A DNA stretch of 64,000 bases from Charina bottae. Its lineage: Eukaryota; Chordata; Lepidosauria; Squamata; Charinaidae. The stretch lies in NCBI GenBank assembly GCA_023362775.1, contig JALMGJ010000008.1, positions 40,029,501 through 40,093,500 of the forward strand, given 5' to 3'. Below, in pieces: positions 34,501 to 48,474 of the stretch. Below the pieces are notes generated by a model. That model was not told the DNA's origin. It worked only from the letters and a program-made list of their open reading frames with translations, and did not search any database. Within the stretch, counting starts at the first letter, position 1. Each line of letters begins with the position of its first letter. The translations under genes and the position numbers were made by a program.

Positions 34501-37500
34501 GCTGCATCTAGTCTGATGTTGTCTCCCCTGACTGGCAAAATTGAGGCAGTTCTTACCCACCATCTCTTACATGATTCATTTTTTTAAACAGTCTGATGGT
34601 GCCAGGAATTGAACTTGGGATTTTGTAGTTGTGTTCAATCACTGAACTATAAGTCCTTATTAGAATCACAAGTATTTAAGAGACTGAAAAAATCACACAC
34701 CAAACGTAACACAAGTTCCATTCTTTAACAAGAACCAAAAGAAGGGTTGTTTTTTTTAAAAAAAGACATTTGCTAAAACAAGGAAGTAACCAATCAAAGA
34801 GAATACTGTATTTGTAGCTCAGGGTTGAACTGTGGAGTCCCTGGTGCTCTCTGAGCCTTGTTGTTTTCTTGCAGACGTTTCACTGCCAGACTAGGCAACA
34901 TCTTCAGTGCGCACTGAAGATGTTGCCTAGTCTGGCAATGAAACGTCTGCAAGAAAACAACAAGGCTCAGAGAGCACCAAGGACTCCACAAGGAAGTAAG
35001 CTTATTTGAGTGTGTGTGTAATTAAATTACTTACAATTTGAAATTGCAATTAGTTTGTAATTAAATAGGTACTTACTAAATTTATTCAATCACGCTTGTT
35101 AACAAAAAGAAAGTTAAAAATGAAAAACAGATTACTTTTTTGAAAAAGGTACAAAAACAATAAAAGGAAAGCACAGTTTAATACATAGCTATATCAATTC
35201 AGTTTTTATTTTGGTGTTTTTTCTTTTCCAACAGAAGGTAGATTGGAGGTTTATCAGCATAATAAATTTCTGTCATCAATTCCTGTGTGGACAGCATTTG
35301 GGGAACTGGCTATTTTATACAACTGCACGAGGACAGCCTCAGTGAAAGGTGAGTAGGCTTGTTCCTGAAAATGTGGCAAAAACAGGAAGACAATCCAGAG
35401 CTCCACTGTGAGGCTATTTTTACTGAGAGCTGAGATTCTATGATGAGATGAAATTCAAAAATCTGTGAATAAAACGTTGGATTGTTTTTAAGAGACAACA
35501 GGAATCTGAAGCCCCATGTCAGCTACTCAACTCTGCCCACTGGTGAAAGTCGAGGCAGCTGAGTCTGATGGTACAAACTGTTACAGAGCCTTTCATCCTT
35601 CTAGTTAATATTCTGGCCAGACCAATCCTTTATTTATTTATTTATTTATATTTCTAACTTATATTACCGCCCATCTCCCCCCATTCCGGAGGGGACTCTG
35701 GGCGGTTTACACCAAGCCAGCAATTAAAACATATAAAAATTTATAAAATAGAATACATAATTTAATTAAATATATAAAATCCAAGAGGCTCTGATGTTAG
35801 GCTTTAAAGAACCCTATGGAGCAAGCCAACCCCAAGAGGAGCTATTACTCCCCCCATCACAAGCGAGGTGGCAGAGCCAGGTCTTCAGTTGTTTCTGGAA
35901 GGTCATAAGTGTGGGGGCTAGCCTCACCTCCAGGGGCAGAATATTCCAGAGGGCGGGTGCCACTGCCGAGAAAGCCCGCCTCCTGGACCCCGTCAGGTGG
36001 AATTCTCTTATAGACGGGGTCCGAAGCAAGCCCTCTCTGCATAGCCGGGTGGAACGGGTCGATGTTCTGGGGATGAGGCGGTCCTTTAGGTAACCTTTAT
36101 GTATTAGAGCTTCTATAAAGAGAACTAGTTGGCCTTTTCCTGCTTCTTCTGAAATTCTAATCAAATATAAATTAGACTGGTGAGAATAAGGTTCTAGGGA
36201 CTTTACTTTATTCTGAACGGTCTTACCAGAATTAAGTAAATTAGACATATTCATACATTTCCTACAACCTTCCAACTGAGATAGCCTATACTTAGCCATT
36301 AGCAGTCTGATATTTACAGTGTTAATAGTATCCTTTGTAACTGTTATCTCCACTCTTTTCACCAAAAGAACAGCCACCACATCCTTTTCTGTCCAAACTG
36401 TTGCATTGGTGAGTAAGGGAAAGTTGGTGGCAGGATTTTCTTGGGCAGCTTCAAGACAAAACAAAAAACAGGTTCTCCCCATCACCAAAACAGAAAAAAA
36501 ATCCACCTGCTTCTGATTCCAATTGTAGCTATTAAAATAGCAATGAAATGGCTATCAGGATATAAACATGTCTGTGTGTAAGTAATGTTTATCTGACTAC
36601 AGCCTCATCCTGATAGGAAGACCAAAAATATTAGAAAGTTGATGGACCCTTGAAATATCAAGAATTGACATCATAAGTTCTTCCAGATGAGATCTGTGTT
36701 GTGCAATCGCCCATTCATAGAATAGTACAAGGATTCCTGTTAAATTGTTTTCTTTTTACCCTTTCCCATGGCTACTTCCATTTTTTATTTTTTACCCAGT
36801 AATAACCATGAAGGACAGAAGGGTAGAATGGCTGCAGAGCATTTTTGTTTCTTGATGGATATTAGTAGAAGCTCTCTATCTGAAATATTTGTAGGTTGTC
36901 TCCAAAAGAAAATTGATAAGAGGTGGTGAACAAGGTAAACAAAACAAACAAAGAAGTCATGTGATAAAGAATAATAAGATGTGAAACTGATTGCAACTCT
37001 TCAGTGTTAATTCCTGGTAGAGAAAGTGTGAACATATTCTCAGTAGCACAAAGAACTTTAGTAAACAAGATTCCTTGAGAAAACGTGTTCTGAATGTATA
37101 TGGTTATTGTCCTGTATGCTAGAATTGTCTACTTTTCTGTTTTCTTTTTCACTTTTTTTATAGCTGTCACCAGTGTGAAAACATGGGCATTAGACAGAGA
37201 GGTTTTCCAAAATATCATGAGAAGAACAGCTCAAGCAAGGCACGACCAATATAGAAACTTTCTGAGAAGGTAAATGTGGCTTGTGCATTCCCCTTTCTTA
37301 ATATCAACAGATAAAAATGGGATATTCTGAGACAAGACTTTGTCTGGCAATCTTGTGCTCCCATTTGTAAAGTCTTATGTTCTCGAAAGAAACCCATTAA
37401 AGAGGGAGAAAAATGAAATATGTTTTGGTTGGTGGTTCTTGGATCCTTCAGCCTGGAATCACTCTTCCTGCTTTTAGAAGATAGATGGATTGTATCTTAC

Positions 37501-40500
37501 GACCAATTTTTAGATCCAGAATTATCACTTAGTAATTATATTGAAATGAACACATTGCAGATAAATCTGAATATTCTCTAGGAGTTCAGTTTTGAAAATG
37601 TACACAACCCTGTTAAAATGCCAGGTTTTTGAGATGTAAAAAAATCAGACCAAGATAAATGACTTCAGAATTTTTTCCACCTTTAATATAACATACAAGC
37701 TGTACAATTCAATTGAAAAACAAACTGAAATCTTTTAGGGGGAAAAATAAAAATAAAAAACTAGAATAATGTGGTTGCGTAAGTGTGCACACCCTTAAAC
37801 TAATACTTGGTTGAAGCACCTTTTGATTTTATGACAGCATTTGGTCTTTTAGGGTAGGAGTCTATCAGCATGGTACATCTTGCCTTGGGAATCTTTGCCC
37901 ACTCTTCCTTGCAGAAGCACTCCAAATCTGTCAGATTGCGAGGGCATCTCCTGTGCACAGCCCTCTTCAGGTCACCCCACAGATTTTCAATTGGATTCAG
38001 GTCCGGGCTCTGGCTGGGCCATTCCAAAACTTAGATCTTCTTCTGATGAAGCCATTCTTTTGTTGATTTGGAGGTATACTTTGGGTCGCTGTCGTGTTGA
38101 AAGGTGAAATTCCTCTTCACCTTCAGCATTTTAGCAGAGGCCCGAAGGTTTTGTGCCAAAATTGACTGATATTTGGAACTGTTCATAATTCCCTCCACCT
38201 TGACTAAAGCCCCAGTTCCAGCTGAAGAATAGCAGCCCCAAAGCATAATGCTGCCACCACCATGCTTCACTGTGGGCATGGTGTACTTTTGGTGATGCGC
38301 AGTGTTGTTTTTGTGCCAAACATACTTTTTGGAATTATGGCCAAAAAGTTCAACCTTGGTCTCATCAGACCATAACACATTTTCCCACATGCTTTTGTCA
38401 GACTTGATGTAGGTTTTTGCAAAATATAGCCAGGCTTGGATGTTTTTCTTTGCAAGAAAAGGCTTCTGTCTTGCCACCTTACCCCACAGCTCAGACATAT
38501 GAAGAATATGGGAGACTGTTGTCACATGTAGTACACAACCAGTACTTGCCAGAAATTCCTGCAGCTCCTTTAATGTTGCTGTAGGCCTCTTGGCAGCCGC
38601 TTGGACCAGTTTTCTTCTTGTTTTTTCATCAATTTTGGAGGGACATCCAGTTCGTGGTAATGTCACTGTTCTGCCATATTTTCTCCACTTGTTGATGACT
38701 GTCTTCACTGTGTTCCATGGTATATCCAATGCCTTGGAAATTTTTTTGTACCCTTCTCCTGATACCTTCCAACAATGAGATCCCTTTGATGCTTCGTAAG
38801 CTCTTTGCAGACCATGGTTTTTGCTGTAAGAGGCAACTGAGTAAATGTCAGAAAAATCCTACTAGGACAGCTCAACTTTATATGGGCTTGATCAGAGTCA
38901 CTTTAATTGATGGCAGGTGTGTACTGACTACTATTTAACATCAGTTTGAATGTGATCGGTTAATTCTGAACACAGCAACATCCCTACTTATAAGAGGGTG
39001 TGCACACTTATGCAACCACGTTATTCTAGTTTTTTATTTTTATTTTTTCGCCCTAAAAGATTTCAGTTTGTTTTTCAGTTGAATTGTACAGCTTATATGT
39101 TATATTAAAGGTGGAAAAAATTCTGAAGTGATTTATCTTGGTCTGATTTTTTTACATCTCAAAAAACTGGCATTTTAACAGGGGTGTGTAGACTTTTTAT
39201 ATCCACTATTTGGGTTCTTTACTGCAAATATCTATATAATTGGGAGTCACACATGCAGCTCTATCTTGGTCATTCATGAATTTCAATGTGAAAATAGATA
39301 ATACAAACACAATAATATTGTTTACATTAAGTGTCAAATGAAGAGTGTTTGCACAAAGCGGTATCGTCTCTTGCTCTTCATTTTCCATCTCCACCAGTTT
39401 TGTTCTGGCGTGTTATTCAACTCTCTGAAGCACATTTTGATTGAAAAGGAATGGGTAGGGCGGTGTTTCTCAGCCTTGGCAACTTTAAGATGTGTGGACT
39501 TCAACTCCCAGAATTCCCCAGCCAGCAATTCTGGGAGTTGAAGTCCACACATCTTAAAGTTGCCAAGGTTGAGAAACACTGGGGTAGGGGGTATCTGTTC
39601 TATCAGTATTTATTTCATCAGTGGACAGAAAATTGTGGTTTTCACCCTGTTTTGAAGGTGGTTGTGTAGGTTAAGGAAGTATCAATTGCTAATATTGTTG
39701 ACATGAGTTTCATAGATAACCTGTCCTTTTTAATGACACCCTTTTAGTAGTAACGTCTCAAATCACAGTTCTTTGAAGAAACATGGAACTCAGATTTAAA
39801 ATGCTATGTTGTTATCCTAGTACTAATACTGAAGCCAAACTGAAAGAACATATTTTGGGTAAAAAGTCCTGCAAAGGATGATTATAGTGGTTTTTCTGTA
39901 CCATTGTTGAACTTCCATTTATATGCGAAACCTCACAATTAATCATTCACGTTAACTGTTTTTTATAGGTAATACCCATAATATGCATATTTTTAGGAAT
40001 ATCTAGCTGTCCAAGAAAGAACTAAATTCAAAACACTTTAAAAGTTTAAGTTAAAAAACTGAAAGCTGAAACTTTGTATAAAAATTGAATTCAGTGGATT
40101 TCTTTGGTTTTCTTTTAAAGTGTTTCTTTACTGAAGAATTTACCTGAAGATAAACTAACCAAGATTATAGACTGCTTGGAAGTGGTAAGTCTTGGGACCC
40201 CTAGTGAGATGTATTTAGCCTTATTTAGCTCTTTAGCAAAATTGCTCTAGGATAAAGTCAAACCAAGTTGTATATTACACTGTGCTCTGATTAATCTCCG
40301 AATTCTAGTGTACACATGTTATTTAATCTGGGCTAAATAAGTTTATTCAGTAGCAAATTTAATGTGCAGAATCTGAAAGACCCATGGTGCTGGAAGTTGC
40401 CATCCTTGCCTTTCGGAAGTCCATGCTGAAATCCCTAGAACTGCTTTCTAAGCTGCACGGCTTCCCATATATTTGCTTTAGCAACATCTAATTTTTGGTG

Positions 40501-43500
40501 AATAGCATGTTCTATCACCACACATTACATAAAACAGGCAAATGATACTGCCTAAGTGGCTGAAATTTAAGGGAAATAATGTCTTACTCCAGAGGTTTGA
40601 GACAAAACCTGCCTGTGGAAAGTTCCCAAAATATATCAAAGCAGTCAAACATGGAAGGAAGGAAGGAAGGAAGGAAGGAAGGAAGGAAGGAAGGAAGGAA
40701 GGAAGGAAGGAAGGAAGGAAGGAAGGAATTTAGTTGCTATAGGAAATCTATACATTTAATCCTTTCATAGTAGGGGGAAGGGGAGACTGACTAACATTTG
40801 GAGTCTAGAGGTCTGTATTTAGGGGTACTTAAAAATAGCTTATGGAATTGTAACACTTACCTGTAAAAATGTGACATGCTGTGATGCTTATCTTGTGTCA
40901 CTACAGGTAGTCCTCACTTAACAACCATTTGTTTAGTGATGGTCCAGACTTACAACAGTGTTAAAAAAAACGACTTATGACTGGTTCTCACACTTATGAC
41001 TGTCACAGCGTCCCTGCTGTCACGTGATCACAATTTGGGCACTTGGCAACTGGTTCACATTTATGTCCCGTGGTCATGTGATCACCATTTTCAACCTTCC
41101 CAGCCGGCTTCTGGCAAGCAAAATCAGTAGAGAACTGCGTGGTTTGCTTAATGCCCATGGTGATTTGCTTAATGGCTGTCGCAGAAAAGGTCATAAAACG
41201 AAAAGGTCAGATTCACTTAATGACCACTTCACTTAGCAACTGAAATTCTGGTCTCAATTGTGGTCATTAAGTGAGGACTACCTGTAAATAAATATCTGTG
41301 GTAATGACCAATAAAAGCAACAATGGCTAGCTTTCAAAAGAAAGTTCAGGATATTCTGGCCACCTTTTTCCCTTATACTTTTGAAATATAATGATTTGTA
41401 TTTGGAAAAAATGTCTGAAATCCATTATTAATATATCTGCTTTTTTTTCTTTTCCTTTTGTTATGCTTTAATCAATGTAAATTAACAGTTTTGTATTTGA
41501 AGGGCTAATTGAAATTAGTCTGGCCAAATTGGTTTATTGTGCACATATTCTTACGTAATCAGGGGTTTGCATGCTCCAGCAATACAAATGGTAAGAAAAA
41601 GGAATTTATTTGTACACGGGAATGTTGCAGAGCCATTTGATGATGAGAAATATAGTCCGAGATATATTAATTTTGGAAGCCATTTATGCTCAGCTTTTGT
41701 CTGTAATTTTTCCCCCCTCCCTCCCTCCCTCCCTTCCCAAAGCTGATGTGTTGCCTGAGTGACCTGAATTTTTCCCAGGCAAGTCAACACGCTCCTTCCA
41801 TTTGGCAGGGAATACTAAAGAGACCAACTGCCTGCCTTCAAAATTATGCGACTGCAACAATAGAATGCCTTCGCTGAAATCATTGTCTAGCACAAATTGT
41901 TTGCAAAGCTGGCCTGACTGCATAAGCCGCGGCCCAAGTCATTCGTTTCAGGCTGCCATATTTTAGGTACCAGATAGCTGTCTTACAGCAATTCAGGCCA
42001 CAGCTGTCTTAAGCGCAGTATCGTCCACTCTGACCTGCAGCCATTTGTTAGGTTTTTGGACAGGAATCCCAGCTGTACTTTAGCAAAAGGCTCACTTGTT
42101 TTTCCCCTTACAATAAAAAAACGACAAAACACTGCCCATCTTTGTGATAAAAGAGGGCAGCAATAATGGTGCAATTCTGGGGGGGCTGAGGGAGGCTGCA
42201 AAAGTGAGGCTAGGGACCCATATGCAGGCAGTGGGGTTTCCAGATCTAATTTTAGGTGCATTAATGCAGGGCTGGGGGTCTGAGATGTAGGAAGACCCTG
42301 TCGAACCAAACCACAAGTTTGTACCATAGGTAGTCCTCACTTAACAACCACAATTGAGACCGGCGTTTCAGTTGCTAAGCGAAGCAGTCATTAAGCCAAT
42401 CCGAACCAATTTCACGACCTTTTTTGTGGTGGTCGTTAACTGAATCACCGCGGGCATTAAGCGAACCAAGTGGTTGTTAAGCGAATCACATGGTTCCCCA
42501 TTGATTTTGCTTGCCAGAAGCCAGCCGGGAAGGTCGAAAATGGCGATCACGTGACCATGGGGTGCTGCGATGGTCATAAATGCGAACCGGTTGCCAAGTG
42601 CCCAAATCGTGATCACGTGACTGTGGGGATGCTGCGACAATTGTAAGTGTGAGGACCAGTCATGAGACTTTTTTTCAGCACCATCTAAAGTCTGAACCGT
42701 CACGAAATGAATGTTTGTTAAGTGAGGACTACCTGCATCTACATAGTTTGCCACTTAATAATAATAATTTATTAAATTTATATGATTTTTTTGTAAAACC
42801 GCCCAGATTTTTTGTAAACCATCCAGAGTCCCCTTTGGGGGAGATGGTACGGTGATATAAATTGAATTATAAATAAATATGCTGCCCAACTCCCAGCGAC
42901 TCTGGGTGGTCTACAATTGCTAAAAACTTTTAAGAACAAAAAAGCAATACAAAAAAACAAAACAAAAAAAACTGTAGCTTGAATCATGTCAACTGGATTT
43001 CTATTTTCTTAATGGAAACGTTTCGCTCCTTATCCAAGGGGCTTCTTCAGTCTGAGCAAAGTTGGTAAGGGAATCCTAAATATGTTCCTAGGTAGCTGTG
43101 TGACCTTACACCTGGGGCTAGGTCATGGTTATATTGAGATGTAATTTTTAAGTCCTTTTATCATCTAATGGAGGGTCGTTAAAAACACCATGCTGCTGTT
43201 GAGCTTCTGAAATGGTCTTAATCTTCCTAGGCACAGAAGACAACACGGGGAGGAAGATGGGGGAGAGTTTGTGCCTGAGGCCCCCACCTCTATTCAAGGA
43301 AGGATTTTCCAAGTTGGCATAAATGGATTCCTTGACCCCTCTCTCAAACCACCTATCTTCTCTGTCTAGAGAGAGAGGGGTCAAGGAATCCATTTATGCC
43401 AACTTGGAAAATCCTTCCTTGAATAGAGGTGGGGGCCTCAGGCACAAACTCTCCCCCATCTTCCTCCCCGTGTTGTCTTCTGTGCCTAGGAAGATTAAGA

Positions 43501-46500
43501 CCATTTCAGAAGCTCAACAGCAGCATGGTGTTTTTAACGACCCTCCATTAGATGATAAAAGGACTTAAAAATTACATCTCAATATAACCATGACCTAGCC
43601 CCAGGTGTAAGGTCACACAGCTACCTAGGAACATATTTAGGATTCCCTTACCAACTTTGCTCAGACTGAAGAAGCCCCTTGGATAAGGAGCGAAACGTTT
43701 CCATTAAGAAAATAGAAATCCAGTTGACATGATTCAAGCTACAGACAATTCCACCTGGATGACTGAGAACCTTCATAGACATAAAACAAAAAAAACCAGC
43801 ACAAGGCAGAAGAACAATGATGTCAAAGAAAACAAACCCAGAGGGGAACAAAAAGGAAGAAAAGGGCGTCAGTCATCCTTGCCAAAGGTCGGGGTGAAGA
43901 GCCAGGTCTTTAGAACTCTTTGCAATGCCAGTCGGGTGGGAGTCCTTTGAATTTCAGGGGGAATCTCATTCCAAAGGGCAGGCGTTGCTACAGGGGAGGC
44001 GTGTTTCCAAGGTCCAGACAGATGGTCTTGTTTAATCGATAGATTCCAGAGCGTACCAACCCTGCTAGATCGAACTGGCCGGGCAAATACTATGGGAGAC
44101 AGGCGGTCCCTCAAGTAACCAGGCCCTGGGCCGTGTAGGGCTTTATAGGTGGCAACCAGCACCTTGAATCAGACTCAGAAGCAAACTGGCAACCAGTGCA
44201 GCTCACAAAGCAGAGGTGTTATATGGGCATACTGAGGCATGACCTCCCCGTGCCACTGCATTCTGGACCAGCTGAAGCTTCTGGGTGGTCTTTAAGGGCA
44301 GCCCCATGTAGAACGCATTGCAGTAGTCAAGCCATGAGGTGACCAGGGCATGAGTGACTCTCTGAAGAGCCCTTCAATCTAGGAAAGGGCACAACTGGTG
44401 CAGATATGAGGTTGGACTAAAGCCTTTCTGGCCACAGCTGCCACCTGCTCATTGAGCAGGAGCTGTGAGTCCAGGAAGACCCCCAAATTGCGCACCGTCC
44501 TTGAATGAGGAAGTGCAACCCCATCCAAGAGCAAAGTTGGACTATCCCCAGGTCTGGGCGGTCCAAACACCCGCAGCCACTCAGTCTTGATAGGACTGAG
44601 TCAGAGACGGTTCCTCCCCATCCAAACTCCATATTGTTTGTCCATGTTGCAAAAGCTCATGGAAGACAGCTAACACCATACTAAATTCTATCTTATGTGG
44701 ACCCTTAAAGGTAGAGAGCGGGGCTGGGAAAACTTTTAATCTGCAGATGTTGCTGGATTAGAACTCACATTGTTTCTGACCTTGTTAGGTTCTAATGACA
44801 TTAGGAATCTGAGGGAAGAAAACAAATATGGGGTTTGGCTGCTTTTTTCTTTCTCCTAATCTTGCAGTTTAAATCAGATTTTTTCAACCTTGGCAACTTT
44901 AAGAGGTGTGGATTCAACTCACAGAATTCCCCAGCCAGCACGCTTGGAAATGTTGTAAGGCAACTGAAATCAATATAACAAAGCTAAAACATTAGCATGA
45001 GTAAAAAGTTGTGGTTGGGCTCTTCTACTGGTTACTTCTCTTTAAGGAAAAAAAATCTTGCTTGGGTTCCTTTTCAGACTTAAGTAGTTTGGGTCATGGC
45101 ATCCATGGGGGTTGGCAAAAAAAGTCAAGATGGTGGTCATGGCAGGTGGAGCTTTGCCCCTTTGTATATACTGTACAGTATGTGCATCATCAATGCAGAT
45201 ACAAAAGGGGCGGGACTTCTACTGCACTGCTGGGATTGCCACCTTGACTTTTTTTACCCAGTTATTTGGGTCGCACGTCTACCTGAGACATCCAGTTTCT
45301 CCTAATAATCTGACATTTAAATGTGTGTGTCTGTGTGTAGGAGGGATGGAGGTGATTTTGCCAGCATAAAAGTTGTGTTGTGAGATAATGAAACATATGT
45401 CGTTATGACACTGCAACCTCTTGGTTTATTAGGAAAGTAACTTCTAGCTTTTTTTCTCCCTTTTATGGATTAATTAGTAAAGTAACTTCTAGCTTTTTCC
45501 CTCCCTTTTCTCTTTCTCAATCCTGTCTTCACTCAAGGAGAGAATCATTTCCATAAGAATGCAGTGACATTCCTGTAGCCCACAAGATTAACCTTTTATT
45601 CTTCTTCAACAAAAGAATACTTTTCTCTGTTCTTCAGAAGTAATCAAATATTGCTATTGATGTGGAATTTCTTCTCCATTATAGATTAATTAGATCACAA
45701 GATAAATGATAAGAGTAGTTAAATATTTGGCATTTCTCCAGCTATAAAGGAAGCCTGTGATGGGAAAGTTCTGTGTATTTTAGCCACAATCTAAGAAATT
45801 TCACTTGACCAGTTTGAGCAACTTGATCAAGAATCCAACTGGAAACCTCTGTTCTTCTTTCAGGATCCCTAGAACAGGGTGAATTAAATTGTTTTGGAAA
45901 TATATTCTTTATTAGACCCTCTGTCTTTCTAGAAGGAATTAAGTTCTTCTTTGAAAGTCCAGCACGTTTGCCCCAATGATCTAATTAGTATCTCTTTACT
46001 GCCCATACCCAAATCTTCCTCCTGAAGTCTTCATGTCATGCATTTATAATTCTTCAGTTTCACTGTTTATATGATGAAGATGGGCAGCTGTAATGTCCTA
46101 GAACTTGAACATTTTTGTAAGCTCTGACATTCTTAATTGTATTATTAGTATTATATCTATGGTAGCCTTCCCAAACTTGGTGCTGTCTGTGTGGTAGACT
46201 TCTACATTTAGAATTCCCATTCAGAAAGCCTCTTATTTAAGATCCAGAGACTGGAGCCACCAGGATCATATCCACTAAGGCCCAATTCATAGAAACCAAT
46301 CAGTTTTGATTGTTCTCTCATGTGTCTCCTACATCTGGCAGAGTTAAGGGATCACTTCCAGTTCACCTTCATAGATTCTGGATTTCATGTCAATCCTATT
46401 TAAAAACAATGTATGTATGTACAGTATGTATGTATGTATGTAGGTAGGTAGGTAGGTAGGTTTGAAGCCTGAATAATCATTACCTTTTGGTTTATTGACC

Positions 46501-47097
46501 CATATGAATGACCCATTGATTTCAGTAGGTTTACGCTGACTAAAACTGAGCAGTTGGTCAAAGGAAGCAAAGAACTGTAGAATTACTTTGTGTAAATATG
46601 CCACGTTCTTTAATTGATGTATTTGGATTATCAATTAGTTTTAAACCCCTCGCAATCGTTTAAAAAGACATTCATGTTTAATTGATCAATGTTTTTATAA
46701 TTTATGCAGAATAAGACATACTTGCTACAGGGAAAATGCAGGCAGTGGAGCCAAAAAAACTTGGCTTTTGTTCCTCCTTTCAAAAAGCTGCTGTAGCTTT
46801 TTTGAATCTAGCTTTTTAGAATTTGCATTATTTTTCTGGCATAGAAATACTCTGCTCTCGCAATATAGAAAGCCCGCAAATACAATGGTTGTTATGTAAT
46901 ATCAATATCATCCTTGGTTGAAGGTCTGTACTTCAGTGCACTTTGATTAAGCAAATTGATTAATATAATATTTATATCTAGGTCTGGACTGTAGGTTTGG
47001 TAGGAATTTAAATAATTTTCTCTAGTAATCCAAACATACTTGATCGTATGCTAGAAATTGCCAGTGGTTTTAGGTTAGTCCCTTGGGAAGATATGTA

Positions 47098-47160
<63 letters not shown>

Positions 47161-48063
47161 TTATTTATTTCAATTTGCATAGCTGCCCATCTCAAACCAG
47201 TGACTCTGTTACATCCTATCATTACCTGTGTTTTCTTTGTCCCACAGGAATACTATGACAAAGGTGATTATGTTATCCGCGAGGGAGAAGAAGGAAGTAC
47301 CTTCTTTGTTATATCCAAGGGGAAGGTAAGGTACCTTACAAATACATGCGCAACTGTATTTGGCCAATGAACCATGCGTGAAGCTGCATTTTTCCCCATT
47401 TGTTTCCTGAGAGATAAAGGATATTCCATTAAGTCTATGAGAGCCTCAGAATAGGATATCGATCCATCTCTTCAAGGCAAGATGCTATCCCAAAGTGACA
47501 GGTCAGAATGAGATGTGAGATCATTAGGAATTAATTGGCCAGTGAACATCTGGGTCTCTAAGCTGCCAGACAACATTTGAATTAGTTGCCCAGTCATATG
47601 CATGCCTCTCCACAGTTATTCTTGTTTTAGCTGTATATCTGCCATCTGTCCATCATTTACTAAAAATCTGCACACGTTTCAGTAATAGCAATGATGATAT
47701 CAAAATAAATATCACCAACCTTGAATAAAGGAACATCTCAGCAGCACTCAAGAACTATTCAGAAATGCACTTCCTGGTCTGGAGCAAGAAAGGAAACCAT
47801 AGGAAGGAATCCAGTGACCTAGAGAAGCTGCTCTGTGGGCCTTACTTTCCCAATTTGGGGCAACTAATCCGTGCAAAAAGATTTAAACTTCCTTCCTTCC
47901 TTCCTTCCTTCCTTCCTTCCTTCCTTCCTTCCTTCCTTCCTTCCTTCCTCCCCTCCCTCCCTCCCTCCCTCCCTCCCTCTTTCCTTTCTCTCTCTCTCTT
48001 CCTTCCTTCCTTCCTTCCTTCCTTCCTTCCTTCCTTCCTTCCTTCCTTCCCTTCCTTCCTTCC

Positions 48064-48099
<36 letters not shown>

Positions 48100-48124
48100 C
48101 CTCTCTCTCTCCCTCCCTCTTTCT

Positions 48125-48183
<59 letters not shown>

Positions 48184-48290
48184 CTTCTCTCTCTCTCTCT
48201 CTTTCCCTCCCTCCCTCCCTCCCTCCCTCCCTCCCTCCCTCCCTTCCCTTCCTTCCTTCCTTCTTCCTCCCTCTCCCTCTCCCTCTCCCT

Positions 48291-48361
<71 letters not shown>

Positions 48362-48425
48362 TCTCCCTCCCTCCCTCCCTCCCTCCCTCCCTCCCTCCCT
48401 CTTTCTTTCTTTCTTTTCTTTCTTT

Positions 48426-48474
<49 letters not shown>

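Larger units (their letters stand above)
31607..35234 (+). other. PRKG2 intron 3, stretches outside the listed repeats
   Basis: Besides the listed MITE, CA repeat, hAT relic and palindromic PLE tail, nothing recognisable is seen in 31607-32467, 32581-33528, 34001-34777 or 35000-35234. Four overlapping frames at 33907-34439 lack motifs. Confidence 0.5.
35349..37163 (+). other. PRKG2 intron 4, outside the LINE fragment
   Basis: Holds the L2-like 3' end (35630-36095) and the open-frame extension beside it (36096-36506). Nothing else is recognised in 35349-35629 or 36507-37163. Confidence 0.5.
37270..40120 (+). other. PRKG2 intron 5, stretches outside the listed elements
   Basis: Most of the intron is the Tc1 element (37603-39188). 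The stretches 37270-37600, 39191-39452 and 39590-40120 hold only the listed MITE and no recognised feature. Confidence 0.5.
40185..47247 (+). other. PRKG2 intron 6, stretches outside the listed repeats
   Basis: Nothing recognised in 40185-40652, 41287-42327, 44661-44889, 45511-46410 or 46461-47096 beyond the repeats listed separately. Confidence 0.5.

Noticed and set aside
43323..43568. Two real paired genes (inverted identical frames at 43148-43393 and 43323-43568)
   Set aside because: They are the two arms of a palindromic PLE insertion and encode only the element's ORF end.
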